From positions 165,176 to 229,175 of the forward strand of contig JAAEAF010001125.1 in the NCBI GenBank assembly GCA_011037195.1: DNA of 64,000 nt, read 5' to 3'. Source of the DNA: Triatoma infestans. Its lineage: Eukaryota > Arthropoda > Insecta > Hemiptera > Reduviidae. Position numbers and translations under genes: made by a program. This document shows positions 42,005 through 53,148 of this stretch, piece by piece; position 1 is the stretch's first letter, and every line of letters begins with the position of its first letter. The notes under the pieces are model-generated. The model was not told the origin of the DNA. It was given only the letters and a program-made list of their open reading frames with translations, and made no database searches.

Positions 42005-42995
42005 AAATATAAGAAAAACTGGTGTGAAACACACACGACTTTCTCTTACTGCGAAATGGCAAATTTTCTTCACACTTACTAATCTTGTTAGTGTTTAAAA
42101 CCGTCGGCATTTTTATGGAGAGAATCACAATTGACTGTAACACCTATTCAGTAATCGTAATCGCGCTTCCGCTCTTCAATCTGCAAATTTTGGCAACTTA
42201 TATAGTTCTAATTAATATTATTTAGTTGTCAGAATTGTATGTCACATTACTGAAGCAAAATAGCACAGAACAAAACATAACCCAACTCCTTCCTCAAAAG
42301 GGCCCTTAAATTGATTTTTCCAAAAAATGTTCAAAATAAAAGTAGCAGCTCTTTGTATTTCTAGTTGATACTCCAAATTTAAACAAAATCGATGGAGCCG
42401 TTTAAGAGAAAATAGTAGAAAACTGAAAACTACTTTCAATAAAGTGTACTTGCTGTAATCCGATTTTCTACAAACTCGGGATTTCAACCATATAATTAAT
42501 TCGAATTAATATTATTATTTAGATCACAGAATTGGGTAAATAAACTAAAACCGCACTTTAGAGAAAATTATAACCCCACCCCGCCACAAAAGTGCCCTTA
42601 AATGAATTTTCCCATAAAATCTTTCAATAAAAGTTGTGCATCTTTGTATATCTAGTTGATAGTCCAAATTTTAAGAAAATCGTTGGAGCCATTTATGAGA
42701 AAATCCTAAAAAACTGAAAATACCGTCAGTAAAGTGGCACTTCCGGTTGATAGATTTTAGCCGAAATTTTAGTGTCTGATGCGGAGGTAGTACCTAAACG
42801 AATTTCAAGTTGGAACTTTCTGCAACTTTTCGTTTTTGAGATATTCTTTTCATACGCACCATAGATAATCGTTTTCTAAAAACCACTGGGCTCAGGGAAC
42901 CTCAAAATGTGTATTTTCTGGTGAAACAATTTCGAAAATCTGGCACGATCGCAATTTTTCCACTTATTATTATTAATAAAAGAAAGTAATAAAAT
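42005..42995 (-). repeat. Family A, full-length copy with two internal units
   Basis: The best long copy. The 3' end is ACTGGTGTGAAACACACACG-ACTTTCTCTTACTGCG. Two tandem internal units of roughly 285 bp follow (about 42185-42470 and 42471-42750). Each has the order CCGATTTTC/TTTAATTCGAATTAATATT, AAATTGATTTTTCC or AAATGAATTTTCCC, AAAATCGATGGAGCC or AAAATCGTTGGAGCC, and AAACTGAAAA. Then come CACTTCCGGTTGATAGATTTT, GTCTGATGCGGAGGTAGTACC and GGCACGATCGCAA, ending ATAAAAGAAAGTAA. The CA tract is only CATACGCACC. Confidence 0.8.
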
Positions 42996-43344
42996 AAAAA
43001 AATAAGAGTACTAGAAACGCTGGTTATACAGACAGCTAACTATTAAAGAATGCAAACAACAAATATTTGTAATAACCTTAGTAAATGTGAAAATAATAAA
43101 AACAAATATATTTTTAGAATCATAAAAAAAATATAAATATGAAACAACAAAGCGATGCTATTAACATTTTTTTGTGAAGAAACCATCTTTATTGTTAACA
43201 CACAAGTTCACACTTTTTTTTGTATATAAATCTATAACTTCCTAGTGGTGAAAGAGTGAGGGAGGGCTTAATTTCTTTTTAAACAATTTAAGAATGAATT
43301 AGCAGCTAATTCTGGTCATTATCTAGTAATCTGTATACATAATA
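42996..43344. other. AT-rich stretch, nothing recognised
   Basis: No feature identified. Confidence 0.35.
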
Positions 43345-43430
43345 ATATATTTGTTTGTTTGTTTAATTTAAGGCAAGTCAACATCTATGGTAATTGGCGC
43401 CCAGAGCTCCTCAATACACAGCTGGACTCC
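43345..43430 (-). repeat. tRNA-derived SINE, 3' fragment (copy D)
   Basis: AATTTAAGGCAAGTCAACATC then TATGGTAATTGGCGCCCAGAG matches the 3' end of copies A and B (AAGGAGCGTCAACATCTATG). A TTTGTTTGTTTGTTT run precedes it on the plus strand (the tail). The tRNA head is missing. Confidence 0.6.
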
Positions 43431-45469
43431 AAAAATAAAAAAATGAGTTAAGAAAAGCCGTTTAATCAGTGATACAATATAACAACCACTTCTACTATTC
43501 AACGATCGAGTCCTCTATAGAACAAGGAGTTATCTATAAAGGATCGAAAAAATACTTTAATAACGCGCGGAACAACCATCGGAGTTTCAAATCGATCACT
43601 TGAACTCGCAAAGCTGCTCTTAATTCCAACAAGGCGGACGAGTTACTACGATAGAAGAATCAAGCCTATCATCCTGAAAAATACGACGTGGTTATTTTTT
43701 TCCATACAACCTGTCCAATGTATTTGACACTAAGTAAATTCGATTAATCAAAGAACAATTATTCAGAGTGATTGGGGGTAATCTAATTATTTACTATTTT
43801 TGCAAACAGAAATGAAACTTTACAATGTGGTAATTTAAAATCAGTTATTAATTTAATAATTAGTTTTATAGTTATTGTTATGATATTAATAATTAAAAAT
43901 TTATAAACAAGGAAGAATTGTTTGAACTAAGAAAAATAATAGCCGGCTCTGATATGATTCCTAGGGACCCTCCCGGAAAAAATAAATGACTGAATAGTTT
44001 CAAAAAAATCCTGTCTACAATTTCAACATCCAGTCCAAGAACTAATTACTAAAAATCAAAAAATTCTGATTTTTATAAAAACTATTTTTTCGATCATGTT
44101 TTTAAAGATAATTTCAACACTATGGTATGGGTCTTTCAAGAAAACATTGGAGATTTTTTCCATATTAGTCTAGTGCTTATTACACAAAGATGGGGGCTAT
44201 CTAGAAAACTCTGATCGATCGTAAAGTAATGCTTGAAATTTGATACTACTGGGTTTTAAGAATACAACTTCTTCTAGGTATTATTATGCTAAAGTGCTAT
44301 TGATGGAATACTTCAACGTCCAGAAATGTGTCATTTATAGCATAAACTTAGTGTAGCTATATTTAAAAAAATAAGAATTGTTTCCTAGAGGGAATATATT
44401 CTTCTACAGTTCAAATATCTACCCTCTGGACGCAGATATCGTACTAATATTATTCAAACTAGATAAATACAAGGCCTAGGAGACTGAAAAGAAGCGGAGT
44501 ACAATAAATATCAGGCAATGATAGATAGCCCTGAGACAGTGACCACTAGTAAGCTGATCAAGGCAACTTGTTTCAAATACACCAATCCTAGGCCAATAAC
44601 AGCGTCAACTATTAACTAATAAATAATAGCGTTTCTGTTTTTCTGGAGAAAAGAAATAAATCTAAAGACACGATGGATTCTATAATAGATGAAAACAATC
44701 TGAATATTATTATAAAACTTGTTGTAAATCAAAGGAAATTATTAAAGAAGAAAGTTTCAAGGAGAATATTAAGAGATAGGTAGAAACGGTGATTGAATAA
44801 AACTAGGTATTAGACTAATTTATTAATAACAGATGTTATTCAAATGACGATACAAATATCTCTTTTTAAGATAAATAAAAGTTATTTGATTGATGGAGTA
44901 CTCAGTTATAGCTTTAGATATGCGGATATTAGAGCGGATATCTCAGCCAACGAAACTTCACTATAATCCTTTATTAACACTCCTCCACAATATATAACAC
45001 GTACTCCAGTCAACACTTACAAATTAGTTATCTCTAACAGAAAGTCCAGACTGGTGTTCTAAGCATACGTTGAAACCGCCGGGCGGTTTGTTTCTCAAAC
45101 GTTTATGTAGTAATTAATATATAAAAATTCCACCACAATAAATGGCACCAATATTGAACCCTTATTTAATTTTCATAAATTTGTAATAAATAATAGCAAT
45201 TCTGAATTATGTTAACTCACTAAGATAATAAAAAAATAGATAAATAATACTGTGTGATAACGTTTACTGCGATTATGTTCTGTAACAGTTATCAAAAGTA
45301 CACTTTTTCAATTGTTTAAGAATTCAATGAAAAATAAAATTAGGTAAATAGGCCTTTAAAGTTAGTTAATTTACAATAATTCTAAGAAAAAATTTGTAGA
45401 ATTTTTTTTTAATTAAATAAAAAGAAGAAATATTAAAAGAAACTTTGCCCTTTTACTTGATTTTTTTTT
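43431..45469. other. Long unassigned stretch
   Basis: About 2 kb with no recognised element on either strand. Small GC-richer patches occur (43560-43640; CCGCCGGGCGGTTTG, a short palindrome, near 45078). No ORF longer than about 50 codons has any resemblance. Confidence 0.35.
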
Positions 45470-45655
45470 TTTTTACTCTTACTATTGTAAGTAATGCAAT
45501 CATATGAGATATTCCTAACTGAATCTCCTAAATCACATGTCTTGAGGTCCCCGGAGTACGAAAAAATGGTTTCTGTAGAAAATCCGTTAGCCGGACGACC
45601 TTTCTGAATTGTGAAATCTGAATAGATTTTTCAGTTTTCACAATTATATATAAAA
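45470..45655 (+). repeat. Family A 5' part
   Basis: TTTACTCTTACTATTGTAAG then GAGGTCCCCGGAGTACGAAAAAATGG. It then jumps to GCCGGACGACCTTTCTGAAT, so the middle with the TG tract is deleted. Confidence 0.6.
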
Positions 45656-45889
45656 AACGGTTGTTTCCTTTCCTTTACTAATATAATGGAATTAACTGAC
45701 TAGGCACGACTTTTGCCTTATCTAAATACATAGAGATCTGATAATGGTTAAAATAAACTTAACTTCCAATTATTAACACGCTTGGGATGGGATAACTGCA
45801 ATTAGTTGCAGCAAATGCTACATTTATCTGATTATTAATGATTCTGTTTATAATATCAAGTTGTACTTGGTGGTCTACAGTAGAATTTT
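45656..45889. other. AT-rich spacer
   Basis: Nothing recognised between two plus-strand family A copies. Confidence 0.3.
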
Positions 45890-46120
45890 TTTTTTGTTTT
45901 CCTTGTCTGGAAAATAAGGAAGCATTCTGAGCGTATCAAATTTTAGAAACTGGTTTTCACCGAAAATACATATTTTGAGGGCCTCTCAATATGAAAAATG
46001 TTTTTAGTGAATGGTCTGTGGGTGTGTGTGTGTGTGTATCAAAATCCGCTGACTCTTCCAGTCTTTTTTCTTCTTCACGAAAATGGCTCAAAGGTTTCTA
46101 TTTAATCTGCAAATAAAGCT
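45890..46120 (+). repeat. Family A 5' part
   Basis: Contains CTGGTTTTCACCGAAAATAC, ATTTTGAGGGCCTCTCAATATG, AGTGAATGGTCTGTGGGTG with a TG tract (46018-46037), and CACGAAAATGGCTC. Confidence 0.6.
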
Positions 46121-46214
46121 AAGAAAGGTGCAATGGTAAACTTACCTGTAACAGCGGTTCTTTGGCTTTAAGGATCCAGCACTTTAATATATTCTTGCAG
46201 CTTCGTGAAAAATG

Positions 46215-46465
46215 TCTTCCTAATTGTTAGAGAAAGTAAGGCGATTCTATCAAATTTATGAAAATGAGTTTGCGGTGGAAATAAATGTTTTGAAGCATGT
46301 TGAATATATATAAAAAAAAAACAAATTCAACCATCTATATATTTGCATGTGTGGTGCATATGCGCGTGCTTAAATGGTGAACAGAATATTTCCGAAACGC
46401 ACAGATTTTCAAACATCGTACTGCGGCTCAAACTTTTTTCTCCTACTTTCTCGTGATTTTGTACT
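46215..46465 (+). repeat. Family A 5' part
   Basis: Contains TTAGAGAAAGTAAGGCGATTC, GGTGGAAATAAATG, TTTTGAAGCATG and GAACAGAATATTTCCGAAACG. It is the third consecutive plus-strand start in this stretch. Confidence 0.55.
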
Positions 46466-46829
46466 ATATATGTTTGGAATCTAAACTAACCATATATATA
46501 TATAGAAAATTAACCATTGTAACCATGATTTCCGGAAAAGTTTATTTCATGAGGTCCTGGGGATGTGTCTTTAGGCTTTACTTAAGTCATTTTAATGCCA
46601 AGTACTTCGTAGCCTCTAATGGAGGAAGCATACTGACGTTTTCAGCCTTCCAAAATCGGCACCAATTTTCACACAATATAGACTTCTCACGTGTCCCCTC
46701 AAAAATCAAAAACATATCAGTCCTGTTCATATCTCAGTGGCCATAGCATTTGCCTAATATGAGTTGCTTGAACGAATCAAATTCGCCCAGCTAGGGAGAG
46801 CCTCCTAAGTAATATACGTAAATGCCTAC
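46466..46829. other. Unassigned stretch
   Basis: A 97-codon plus-strand ORF (46453-46746) has no family resemblance and begins inside a repeat. A (TA)n run lies near 46490-46503. Confidence 0.3.
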
Positions 46830-46910
46830 TTCTTTCGGTATGTTGTGGTTGGTTCCGCAGAGCTGGAAACCATCAGAGACATTTTCCGTGATAGCATGCT
46901 TCTTTTTGTG

Positions 46911-46951
46911 GTGTTTGAACTGTTTCGGGCGTTAGCCCATCATCAGGATGT
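46911..46951 (-). ncRNA. Hammerhead-like motif (left arm)
   Basis: Minus strand: ACATC, CTGATGA, T, GGGC-TAAC-GCCC, GAAACAGTTC. CUGANGA, stem II and GAAA are intact; stem III and the 3' strand of stem I have decayed. Confidence 0.4.
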
Positions 46952-47061
46952 TTTCGTCAAAAGAGTGTGATAACATTGCACACAGCAAATTTAGTTGATA
47001 CACTGTATATCAACTAAATTTCCTCCGTGCAAGTCTGTGTTATCACATTGTATTGACAAAA

Positions 47062-47099
47062 ACATCCCGATGATGGGTGAATGCCCGAACCGGTCGATG
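47062..47099 (+). ncRNA. Degenerate hammerhead-like motif (right arm)
   Basis: ACATC, CCGATGA, T, GGGTGAATGCCC, GAACCGGTC, GATG. U4 is changed and one A of GAAA is missing, so it should be inactive. Stem I CATC/GATG is kept. Confidence 0.35.
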
Positions 47100-47208
47100 A
47101 CCACAAAAAGAAAAGAAGCAGTCTATTACGGAAATATCTCTGATTCTTACGATACGTACTGTTTCATAAATTATTGCCTGGAGTTGCAGGATGAAGGAAA
47201 TTAAATTA

Positions 47209-47502
47209 TTATAAAAATCTACAAATATACAAGAAATGATCTTTTAAGTTTTTGGGGCCATTTTCATGAAAAACACTTGAGTTTTCGGGTTGAGACTGTG
47301 TCAGTGGTTTGCTAGAAACCGATGTTTTGCCCATATTATAGTAAGCCCCTAGAAAGCTACTCTTTTTAAACTTTAAAATATTCCTTAAAGCCCTCAAGGT
47401 GGAACGACCCTGAAGAGGCTCACTGCAATACGGGCAAACCTCTGACGCGGACTCAACCCAGGAAATCAAGTACTTTTTATCAAAGAAATACAGGTCTACC
47501 AT
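47209..47502 (-). other. Unassigned ORF (97 codons) with CPYC motif
   Basis: The minus-strand frame starts MVDLYFFDKKYLISWVES and includes EVCPYCSEPLQGRS, a single C-x2-C pair that could be half of a zinc site. Composition is slightly less AT-rich than the flanks. No partner cysteines, splice sites or family were recognised. It could be an exon remnant or chance. Confidence 0.25.
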
Positions 47503-47579
47503 TATTACCCCCCTCCACCGCTGAACAGTTTTTGATTAAAATCTCGACTTCCGAGCAATGTAATTTAACCACTTACATA

Positions 47580-47830
47580 ATATTTATGTTAGTATATTAA
47601 ATGCAGTGCTAGAACTTCAAGTGTGAAGAAAATCGGATTACCGGAAGTTCCGCGTCTACAGAATAGAATTCTAACTTTTTCTCGGAATTTTCTAGAAAAC
47701 CGTTCCAACGATTTTCTTTAATCTTGGAATGCAATGCACCATTATGTACAACATATCGTATTATTGGAATCAATGTTCTGACAAAAATTATTTTTGGAAA
47801 TTATAAGGAATTTTTAAGGCTTATCTTTAA
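47580..47830 (+). repeat. Family A internal fragment
   Basis: Contains GTGTGAAGAAAATCGG, ACCGGAAGTTCCGCGTC, TTCTCGGAATTTTCTAG and CGTTCCAACGATTTTCTTTA. One internal unit. Confidence 0.6.
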
Positions 47831-48414
47831 ATTGCTGGTTTAGAGTGAGTTATGTTTGGCTAGTGACTGACAAAGGACGCTGCCGCCATACAAGGGCTAG
47901 TAACATTCAAGGGAAGTTCTTTATCTTCTAAAAACAAAAAGTGAATTTGCCACGCAATGTCATAAAAACTGGGGAAAAAATTAACTGAAATGAAAAGAAA
48001 ATTTATAGTAGGCGACATATTTCAAATGCTCGAATTGATTTTGATAATGATTAACAAGAAATTTTGCTATTTAGCTCAATGAGAGAATTATAAACAAACT
48101 AAGTTTCGCCACTAAAACCTGCAAGAGAGTTGTTAAAATGAAAGGACTTACACCAGTATTAAACTCCATAACTGCGCAATAGTATGGTGTTGTCCAAATA
48201 ATGGACATTATGCGAATGAATTCAAATGCTTACAGTTGAAAAAATCAGGACTTCCAGTAAATATGTTATATAAATTATATTATTGACAAATATATTTAGC
48301 AGAAGTTTTGTATACTGTTATTGGACGGAGGCTGTAAATGGAATGAATAAACAAGCCTCACCCATTCGTTGTGCAATACTTTTTAATCCGAACTGTGTCA
48401 CAGTTGTACGCAAA
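47831..48414. other. Unassigned AT-rich stretch
   Basis: No recognised element. Confidence 0.35.
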
Positions 48415-48765
48415 ATAAAAGAAATCTGGTATGACTTTCTCTGACTGCAATTTGCACAGTTAAATGACAAATTTTTTCAAACTTATACTTCTGAATGCCT
48501 TAGTTCAGAAGTATAAAGCTAGTTCAAACTTAGTACTTCTGAAAAGGGCTTAGTTCTTAGTTGCCTTTAAAGGAAGGATCTCAACTTAACAATCCCACCT
48601 TATTGAGGAAAATATATCCTATACCCTTCTCCAAAATCCCCTTAAATAACTTTTCGAAAAAATGTTGTTCCCTGAATGTAAAGTTAGTATAACAAATTTA
48701 ATGAAATCTGGTGGTGATTTTATCGAAAAAAATCGCAAATAACTAAAAAAAAACTTTTCAGTCTT
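48415..48765 (-). repeat. Family A copy, interrupted by a foldback (left part)
   Basis: AAATCTGGTATGACTTTCTCTGACTGC is the 3' end. It contains a short local duplication of ACTTCTGAA...TTAGTTC and the blocks TCCCCTTAAATAACTTTTCG and CGCAAATAACTAAAAAA, and resumes at 49079. Confidence 0.6.
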
Positions 48766-48800
48766 ACGGTTTTCCGCGATAATCTGCTTCATTTTTTGGT

Positions 48801-48839
48801 CATCGCCAGGTTTCTGGCGTGCGCCCGTCATCAGGATTT
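48801..48839 (-). ncRNA. Hammerhead-like motif (left arm)
   Basis: Minus strand: AAATC, CTGATGA, C, a GGGCGCACGCC stem, AGAAACCTGG, CGATG. CUGANGA is kept; stem II is shifted and the cleavage triplet has changed. Confidence 0.35.
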
Positions 48840-48978
48840 ATTGATAAAACAGTGTGATAACCCAGACTTGCCTAGATGAAAATCACTTTGTATATTCTTA
48901 CAAACAATACTACAATATAAACTCGAGTGTATATACTGATTTTGGTATGTGCAAGTCTGGTCACATTGTTTTATCAAC

Positions 48979-49017
48979 AAATCCTGATGATGGGCGAACG
49001 CCTGAAACCGGCCGATG
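48979..49017 (+). ncRNA. Hammerhead-like motif (right arm)
   Basis: AAATC, CTGATGA, T, GGGCGAACGCCT, GAAACCGGCC, GATG. The cores are intact, but U16.1 before the cleavage site is C and the closing pair of stem II is lost. Confidence 0.4.
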
Positions 49018-49078
49018 GCCCCAAAAAGAAAAACTTATCACGGAAAATATCTCTGATGCTTTTTCTAGCTCTGCGGAG

Positions 49079-49212
49079 CTATTTAATTCTAATTAATATA
49101 ATTTAGATGAAGGATCGTATAATAAACTAAAACAGCACTTTAGAAGAAAATATAACTTCATTCCTCTCCAAAAAACTTCTTAAATGAATTTTCCCGGAGA
49201 AAAGTAGATTTG
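49079..49212 (-). repeat. Family A copy, right part after the foldback
   Basis: ATTTAATTCTAATTAATATA, ATTTAGATGAAGGATCG, AAACAGCACTTTAGAAG and AAATGAATTTTCCCGGA continue the minus-strand copy begun at 48415. Confidence 0.65.
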
Positions 49213-50149
49213 GATATTTCCTACTGAGGTTGATATGGGCAGATATTGTAACTGAGTGAATTTCCGCCTGAAATGAAGCGAACATTTTCCCATAGGGTCT
49301 GAATGTCTGGTCCTTGGCCCACATGTTCCAGACCCAATCCTATTTGAAGTTCTCAACCCACCAGTATATCATACAATGATGTAATGTTCTTTAATACCAG
49401 ACAGAGCGGAATCACTACTCCACTCTATCTAGTAGTCAGCTTCTTGGAAGAATGTTTAATGAAGCTGTATTTTGTAGTGGAAGAAAGAAATAAAAGAAAA
49501 TAATAGTTTTTAAAAATAGTTTAGAATATTTTATAGTTTGAAAAATCTAATTTTATTATTTTAAATGTATCTTGGTGCAGTGAAAAGAGTCAGGTACTGT
49601 AATTTGGGGTCATTGCTATTAGGAAAACAAAGGCACGAAAATCCGTTAAATTTAATACAATGCGACTTGGCCAACTGTTTTGTTAGAGAGCATTCCTTCG
49701 AACAGTCTGCACTCTGCCTTCTAACAAGAAGAGTCTGACTTCTGCTTTCAAACAACTAAGTCTGCATTCTGCTTCCAAAGCCGAACACTTCAGGAATCGC
49801 CCTCTTCAATCAGTGCCAGATATAAGTTAAAACATAAGAGTTTTGCATTTATTCTAGTTAAACATCATTTTATTAAGATATATTTGTGATATTGTAAAAT
49901 ACTTAAATTTACTTAGAGATCACATATTTATTTCAAAAACAGTGGTGCTCTCTTGATTATTACTAATACTTCTCTCTTAAACCATATATACATACAAGCC
50001 CTTTTACAACACCGCTCAAGCCACTACAAATACACACATCACACCATTACATTACAATTTCTTAAAGTCCCATTTCAAGAGGAGTTCCAGAAAGAGGACC
50101 CTCTGCTTCTAGGTTTACTAAAAGCACTGGAAGGGAAGTAAAAGGATAT
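49213..50149. other. Unassigned stretch with a short imperfect tandem repeat
   Basis: 49700-49780 has three imperfect units beginning AGTCTGCACTCTGC, AGTCTGACTTCTGC and AGTCTGCATTCTGC, about 25-30 bp each. No ORF has family resemblance. Confidence 0.35.
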
Positions 50150-50353
50150 GTAAGACGAAAATCGGGCCCTATCACCGCCATTCCTAGTTCATATGGTTTG
50201 TTGGAGGATTCGTTTAGCGTTAATGGGGTCCGTTGCGATTGGGGGACCATAAGCTGTCGCTAAGGCAGGAGCTCTGAAGAGCGAGACGAAAGCAGAAAAT
50301 CACAGGGAGTGGCACGAGGACATTAGCCGACCTCAGAAGCATTAAAAAAAAAA
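50150..50353 (+). repeat. Possible LINE 3' end with A-tail
   Basis: A GC-richer segment ending GGAGTGGCACGAGGACATT...AGAAGCATT, followed by a pure A10 run (50344-50353). The abrupt change to A and then AT-rich DNA suggests a retroposed 3' end. No coding match was strong enough to name a clade. Confidence 0.25.
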
Positions 50354-50424
50354 GAAAGCAGATCTACGCTATTGATTAATACTTCATACAGGGCATGAAC
50401 ACTACATTGTATTTACTCATAATA

Positions 50425-51100
50425 CTTCTCACAACAATAAAAGAAAGTACAAGCTACTTAACAAATTTTCTTCCATCTTTGAAATTTTAATACACATTTA
50501 GTTGCGTTTATGTTTAATGAAAATTGTTATAATCGTTTTCCCAAAAATTCCAATAACTTATTTTATAAAGTTTGTAGTTAACTGTAAATCTTGAATTCTA
50601 GCAATGCTTCTAATGTAGATTAAAATTATGTAAGTGGTAAAACCATAATACAATATACTTTATAGGAAAGCTAACGCTAATGTACTACCAGAACCCACCC
50701 CCAAAAAATCGATTTTCCTGGACAAATGTTACAAATAAAAGTGACAGGTATGTGTGTCAGTAGAAAGGATACAATAATTATAAAAAATCGTTGGGGCTTG
50801 TTCCATTAAATGGCGAAAAACTGGAAAAATTAAAAGCAATCGGTAAAGTCGCACTTCCTGTAGATGGATTTTGTCAGAAATCTTCTTGTCAGATGTTGTC
50901 ATAGTGCCCAATCGGAATACCAAGTTTGGGCTTCCTGCGACTTTCCGGTTTTGAGATATTCGTTTCGCACACATACTTTTTGAAAAAATAATTTTTTGAA
51001 CTCAGGGGACCTCAAAACGCTTATTTCCGGTGAAAACTCCATTTCAAAAGTCTGGCACGATGGCAATACTTCCTGTTACTAATTGTAAGAGAAAGTAAAA
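50425..51100 (-). repeat. Family A copy
   Basis: The 3' end is decayed (AATAAAAGAAAGTACAAGC). The body has TTTTGTCAGAAATCTTCTTGTC, GGACAAATGTTACAAATAAAAG, AAAGTCGCACTTCCTGTAG, CTTCCTGCGACTTTCCGG and GACCTCAAAACGC. It ends with CAATACTTCCTGTTACTAAT-TGTAAGAGAAAGTAA, with the hairpin recognisable. Confidence 0.7.
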
Positions 51101-51534
51101 ATCAATAAAAATGTAATAATTTCTTGCTGGTGAATGTTAATCGATACTATAATGGAAATAAATATGTTGTGCTTTCCATCACAAATCTTATGTTTTCTGT
51201 TATACCCTGCAACAGCGTCACAAATACTATCTAATATACGCATCTGACAGCTAACAGTATGAAGCGCTAGATTAGAAGCAACAAGTTCCGCTCACCTTCT
51301 ACTCGGATTCTGAATAAAAAAAAAAAAAAATCAAATATGCAGCAGCTCAAAAGCTGGCTGAAACAAAATCTTCGCTAGTCACTCTCTCATAAACTATCTA
51401 TCCATTACTATGCCTCAACCTTATTGCCCAGTACACACGCAAAATTAAATTTGTAAATAATAGCGCCTTTACTGGACTGTTCACCAGCTAATTACTAAAT
51501 GTTACTATGTCACTATGGTGACCACAACAGTCTC
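51101..51534. other. Unassigned stretch with A-run
   Basis: An A15 run at about 51317-51331 follows GATTCTGAAT and could be a retroposon tail, but no body is recognised. On the minus strand AGAAG|GTGAGC near 51298 resembles a splice donor without an accompanying exon. Confidence 0.25.
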
Positions 51535-51600
51535 GACATTTATTTTCGGAGAAAACTCAATACATAAAATTGACACGAGTAGCAGCAAACAGTAAAATAA
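51535..51600 (-). repeat. Family A scrap
   Basis: ATTTTCGGAGAAAACTCAATAC...AAAATTGACACGAGTAGC. 5' region only. Confidence 0.4.
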
Positions 51601-52711
51601 TTGCGGCGGAAATACTATACATTTGCAGTATAGTGCCAACAGATATAACTGTAAAAATGGCAGGCAACTTTAAATAAAAGAGGATGGAAGAAGAAAAAAC
51701 TGGTAAAACTATTAGGTAGCAGTAATACACAAATACCTGTCGTCAACAATGAAAAGTGTGTGTGTCTATAAAGATAGTATTTCATTTTTTTACGACAAAA
51801 CAGACAAATACATTAAAATAAATAAAAGACATGTGGTTTAATAATAGTTAATTATAACTAGATGGTTGTTAATAATTAGCAAATATTTTCTTTTAATTGA
51901 ATTCACTTCTCTCTTATTAAGACAACAATTAAGCATTTAAATATTTTTATTGGCGATTTTCTAATCTATAATAAGAACTCTTAAGCCTTAATTAAAGAGC
52001 TTATTTTGGGCTACATATTAATTTCAGTCCCCGAGTTTACCTCTGATGCTGGCAGCATGATTTATGAAATGTGAATCAAACCTTGATCTCTAACATTAAA
52101 GGAATTGACAAGCGCTGTTCAAACTGAACAGCAGAGTAGGTCTGATTTCCTACTCACAGTTTATTAGAGACAACAATATGTCGACTTAACTTCCTCTAAA
52201 GATAGGTGAAGTCCTCTTCCTCAAAGTCCTCTTCCTTAAAGATAAAGGTGAAGCGCTTTTTTTTCAAAAAATTATTTGCACTTGTGACACTTGCTCCTAA
52301 TTTGCTAATACATTAGGAAACTTGAGTTGTTGCTATCTTCCTCTTTACTACAACTCTCCTTTCCTTACCTGCCTCCCAACTTCTTAAAATCTCTACTGTA
52401 TACTGTAAACCGTATAAAAAACAGATTATGGCAATCTACTTTTAATTTTAATACAATGTTACCTTCCTGTTTAACTTAAATGAGCTTCATTGGCTGTTTA
52501 AACCAAGAGGCGAGCTCCTTTATTTTAAATATACTCCTGTGACTGTGAGAGATATGAGTAGTTTCTCTGCAGTTCTAAAGCCAAAGAAGACCGTTTTCGA
52601 TTTCGTATCTGAATACACAATTTTAAGAGTACTGCGTTTTCTATGATTAGAACACCGTTCGCTTTCTATGTCCCAATTCCTTTTTTTCTCTACAGTGATA
52701 ACTGAAAACCT
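51601..52711. other. Unassigned AT-rich stretch
   Basis: AAGTCCTCTTCCT is directly repeated at 52209 and 52225 inside a small imperfect repeat (52195-52258). No other feature is seen. Confidence 0.3.
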
Positions 52712-52722
52712 CTTATCTATCT

Positions 52723-52807
52723 GCTGTTGTGGATGATGGGCGAACGCCCGAAACCGGTGGATGACCACAAAAAGAAGCAGGCTAACACGGAAGATATCTC
52801 TGATGAT
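52723..52807 (+). mobile_element. Hammerhead element, family 1 copy 6 (85 bp, 5'-truncated)
   Basis: Only the ribozyme second half and the 3' region (GATGACCACAAAAAGAAGC...ATATCTCTGATGAT) remain, between an 11-bp repeat CTTATCTATCT (52712-52722 and 52808-52818) that can be a TSD, although the flank is itself TATC-rich. Its 3' end stops near CTCTGATG, the same place where inverted arms stop in other copies. Confidence 0.6.
52728..52766 (+). ncRNA. Truncated hammerhead-like motif
   Basis: GTGGATGA in place of CUGANGA, then T, GGGC-GAAC-GCCC, GAAACCGGT, G, GATG. Stem II, GAAA and stem III are kept, but the 5' core box is lost and H17 is G, so it is not expected to cleave. Confidence 0.35.
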
Positions 52808-52818
52808 CTTATCTATCT

Positions 52819-53137
52819 ATCTCCTCCGCACGTCAAGCATGGCAATATCGCTTTCAATTAATTCAAGGATTCAACTTCTGGACAATGAAAAACATTTGAG
52901 TTTCCGGTTCAAATTCTGATTAGTCTTTCACTTTCTTTTCGCAATAAACCGCACGTTTGGTCAGAATTCTTATCTAATGTTCGATTAACGTTCAGTTGAT
53001 TTTTTTAATCTCTCATTCTTTCATTCTTTTTTTATTATCTATAATTTCCACCGTTAGACGTATTATACCAAATGTTGTGTATTTTTGTTTACTTGTAAGA
53101 AGATTGTGTCATAATTCTGATAAATAATTATTATTAT
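52819..53137. other. AT-rich stretch, nothing recognised
   Basis: No feature identified. Confidence 0.35.
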
Positions 53138-53148
53138 ATTAATAAGAA

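Larger units (their letters stand above)
46843..47143 (-). mobile_element. Hammerhead foldback element, family 1 copy 4 (301 bp)
   Basis: Two inverted arms meet near TATATCAACTAAAT (about 46985-47025). The full arm is on the left (from GTTGTGGTTGGTTCCGCAG), so the main strand is minus. The right arm is truncated and ends at TATCTCTGA, the same truncation point as in copies 1 and 3. A diverged 13-bp TSD (TTCTTTCGGTATG at 46830-46842, TTCTTACGATACG at 47144-47156; 10 of 13 match) suggests an older insertion. Confidence 0.7.
48766..49078 (+). mobile_element. Hammerhead foldback element, family 1 copy 5 (about 313 bp)
   Basis: Left arm from about ACGGTTTTCCGCGATAATC; right arm to GCTTTTTCTAGCTCTGCGGAG. 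The arms meet near 48890-48950 through sequence that no longer pairs well. It sits inside a minus-strand family A copy and appears to have replaced about 60 bases of it. No clear TSD was found. Confidence 0.65.

Noticed and set aside
51317..51331. A-run as tail of a processed pseudogene
   Set aside because: No exon-like or gene-like sequence precedes it on either strand.
52712..52818. TSD of the 52.7-kb element as firm proof of insertion
   Set aside because: The 11-bp match lies in TATC-rich sequence and could arise by simple-repeat similarity, so it is used only as moderate support.
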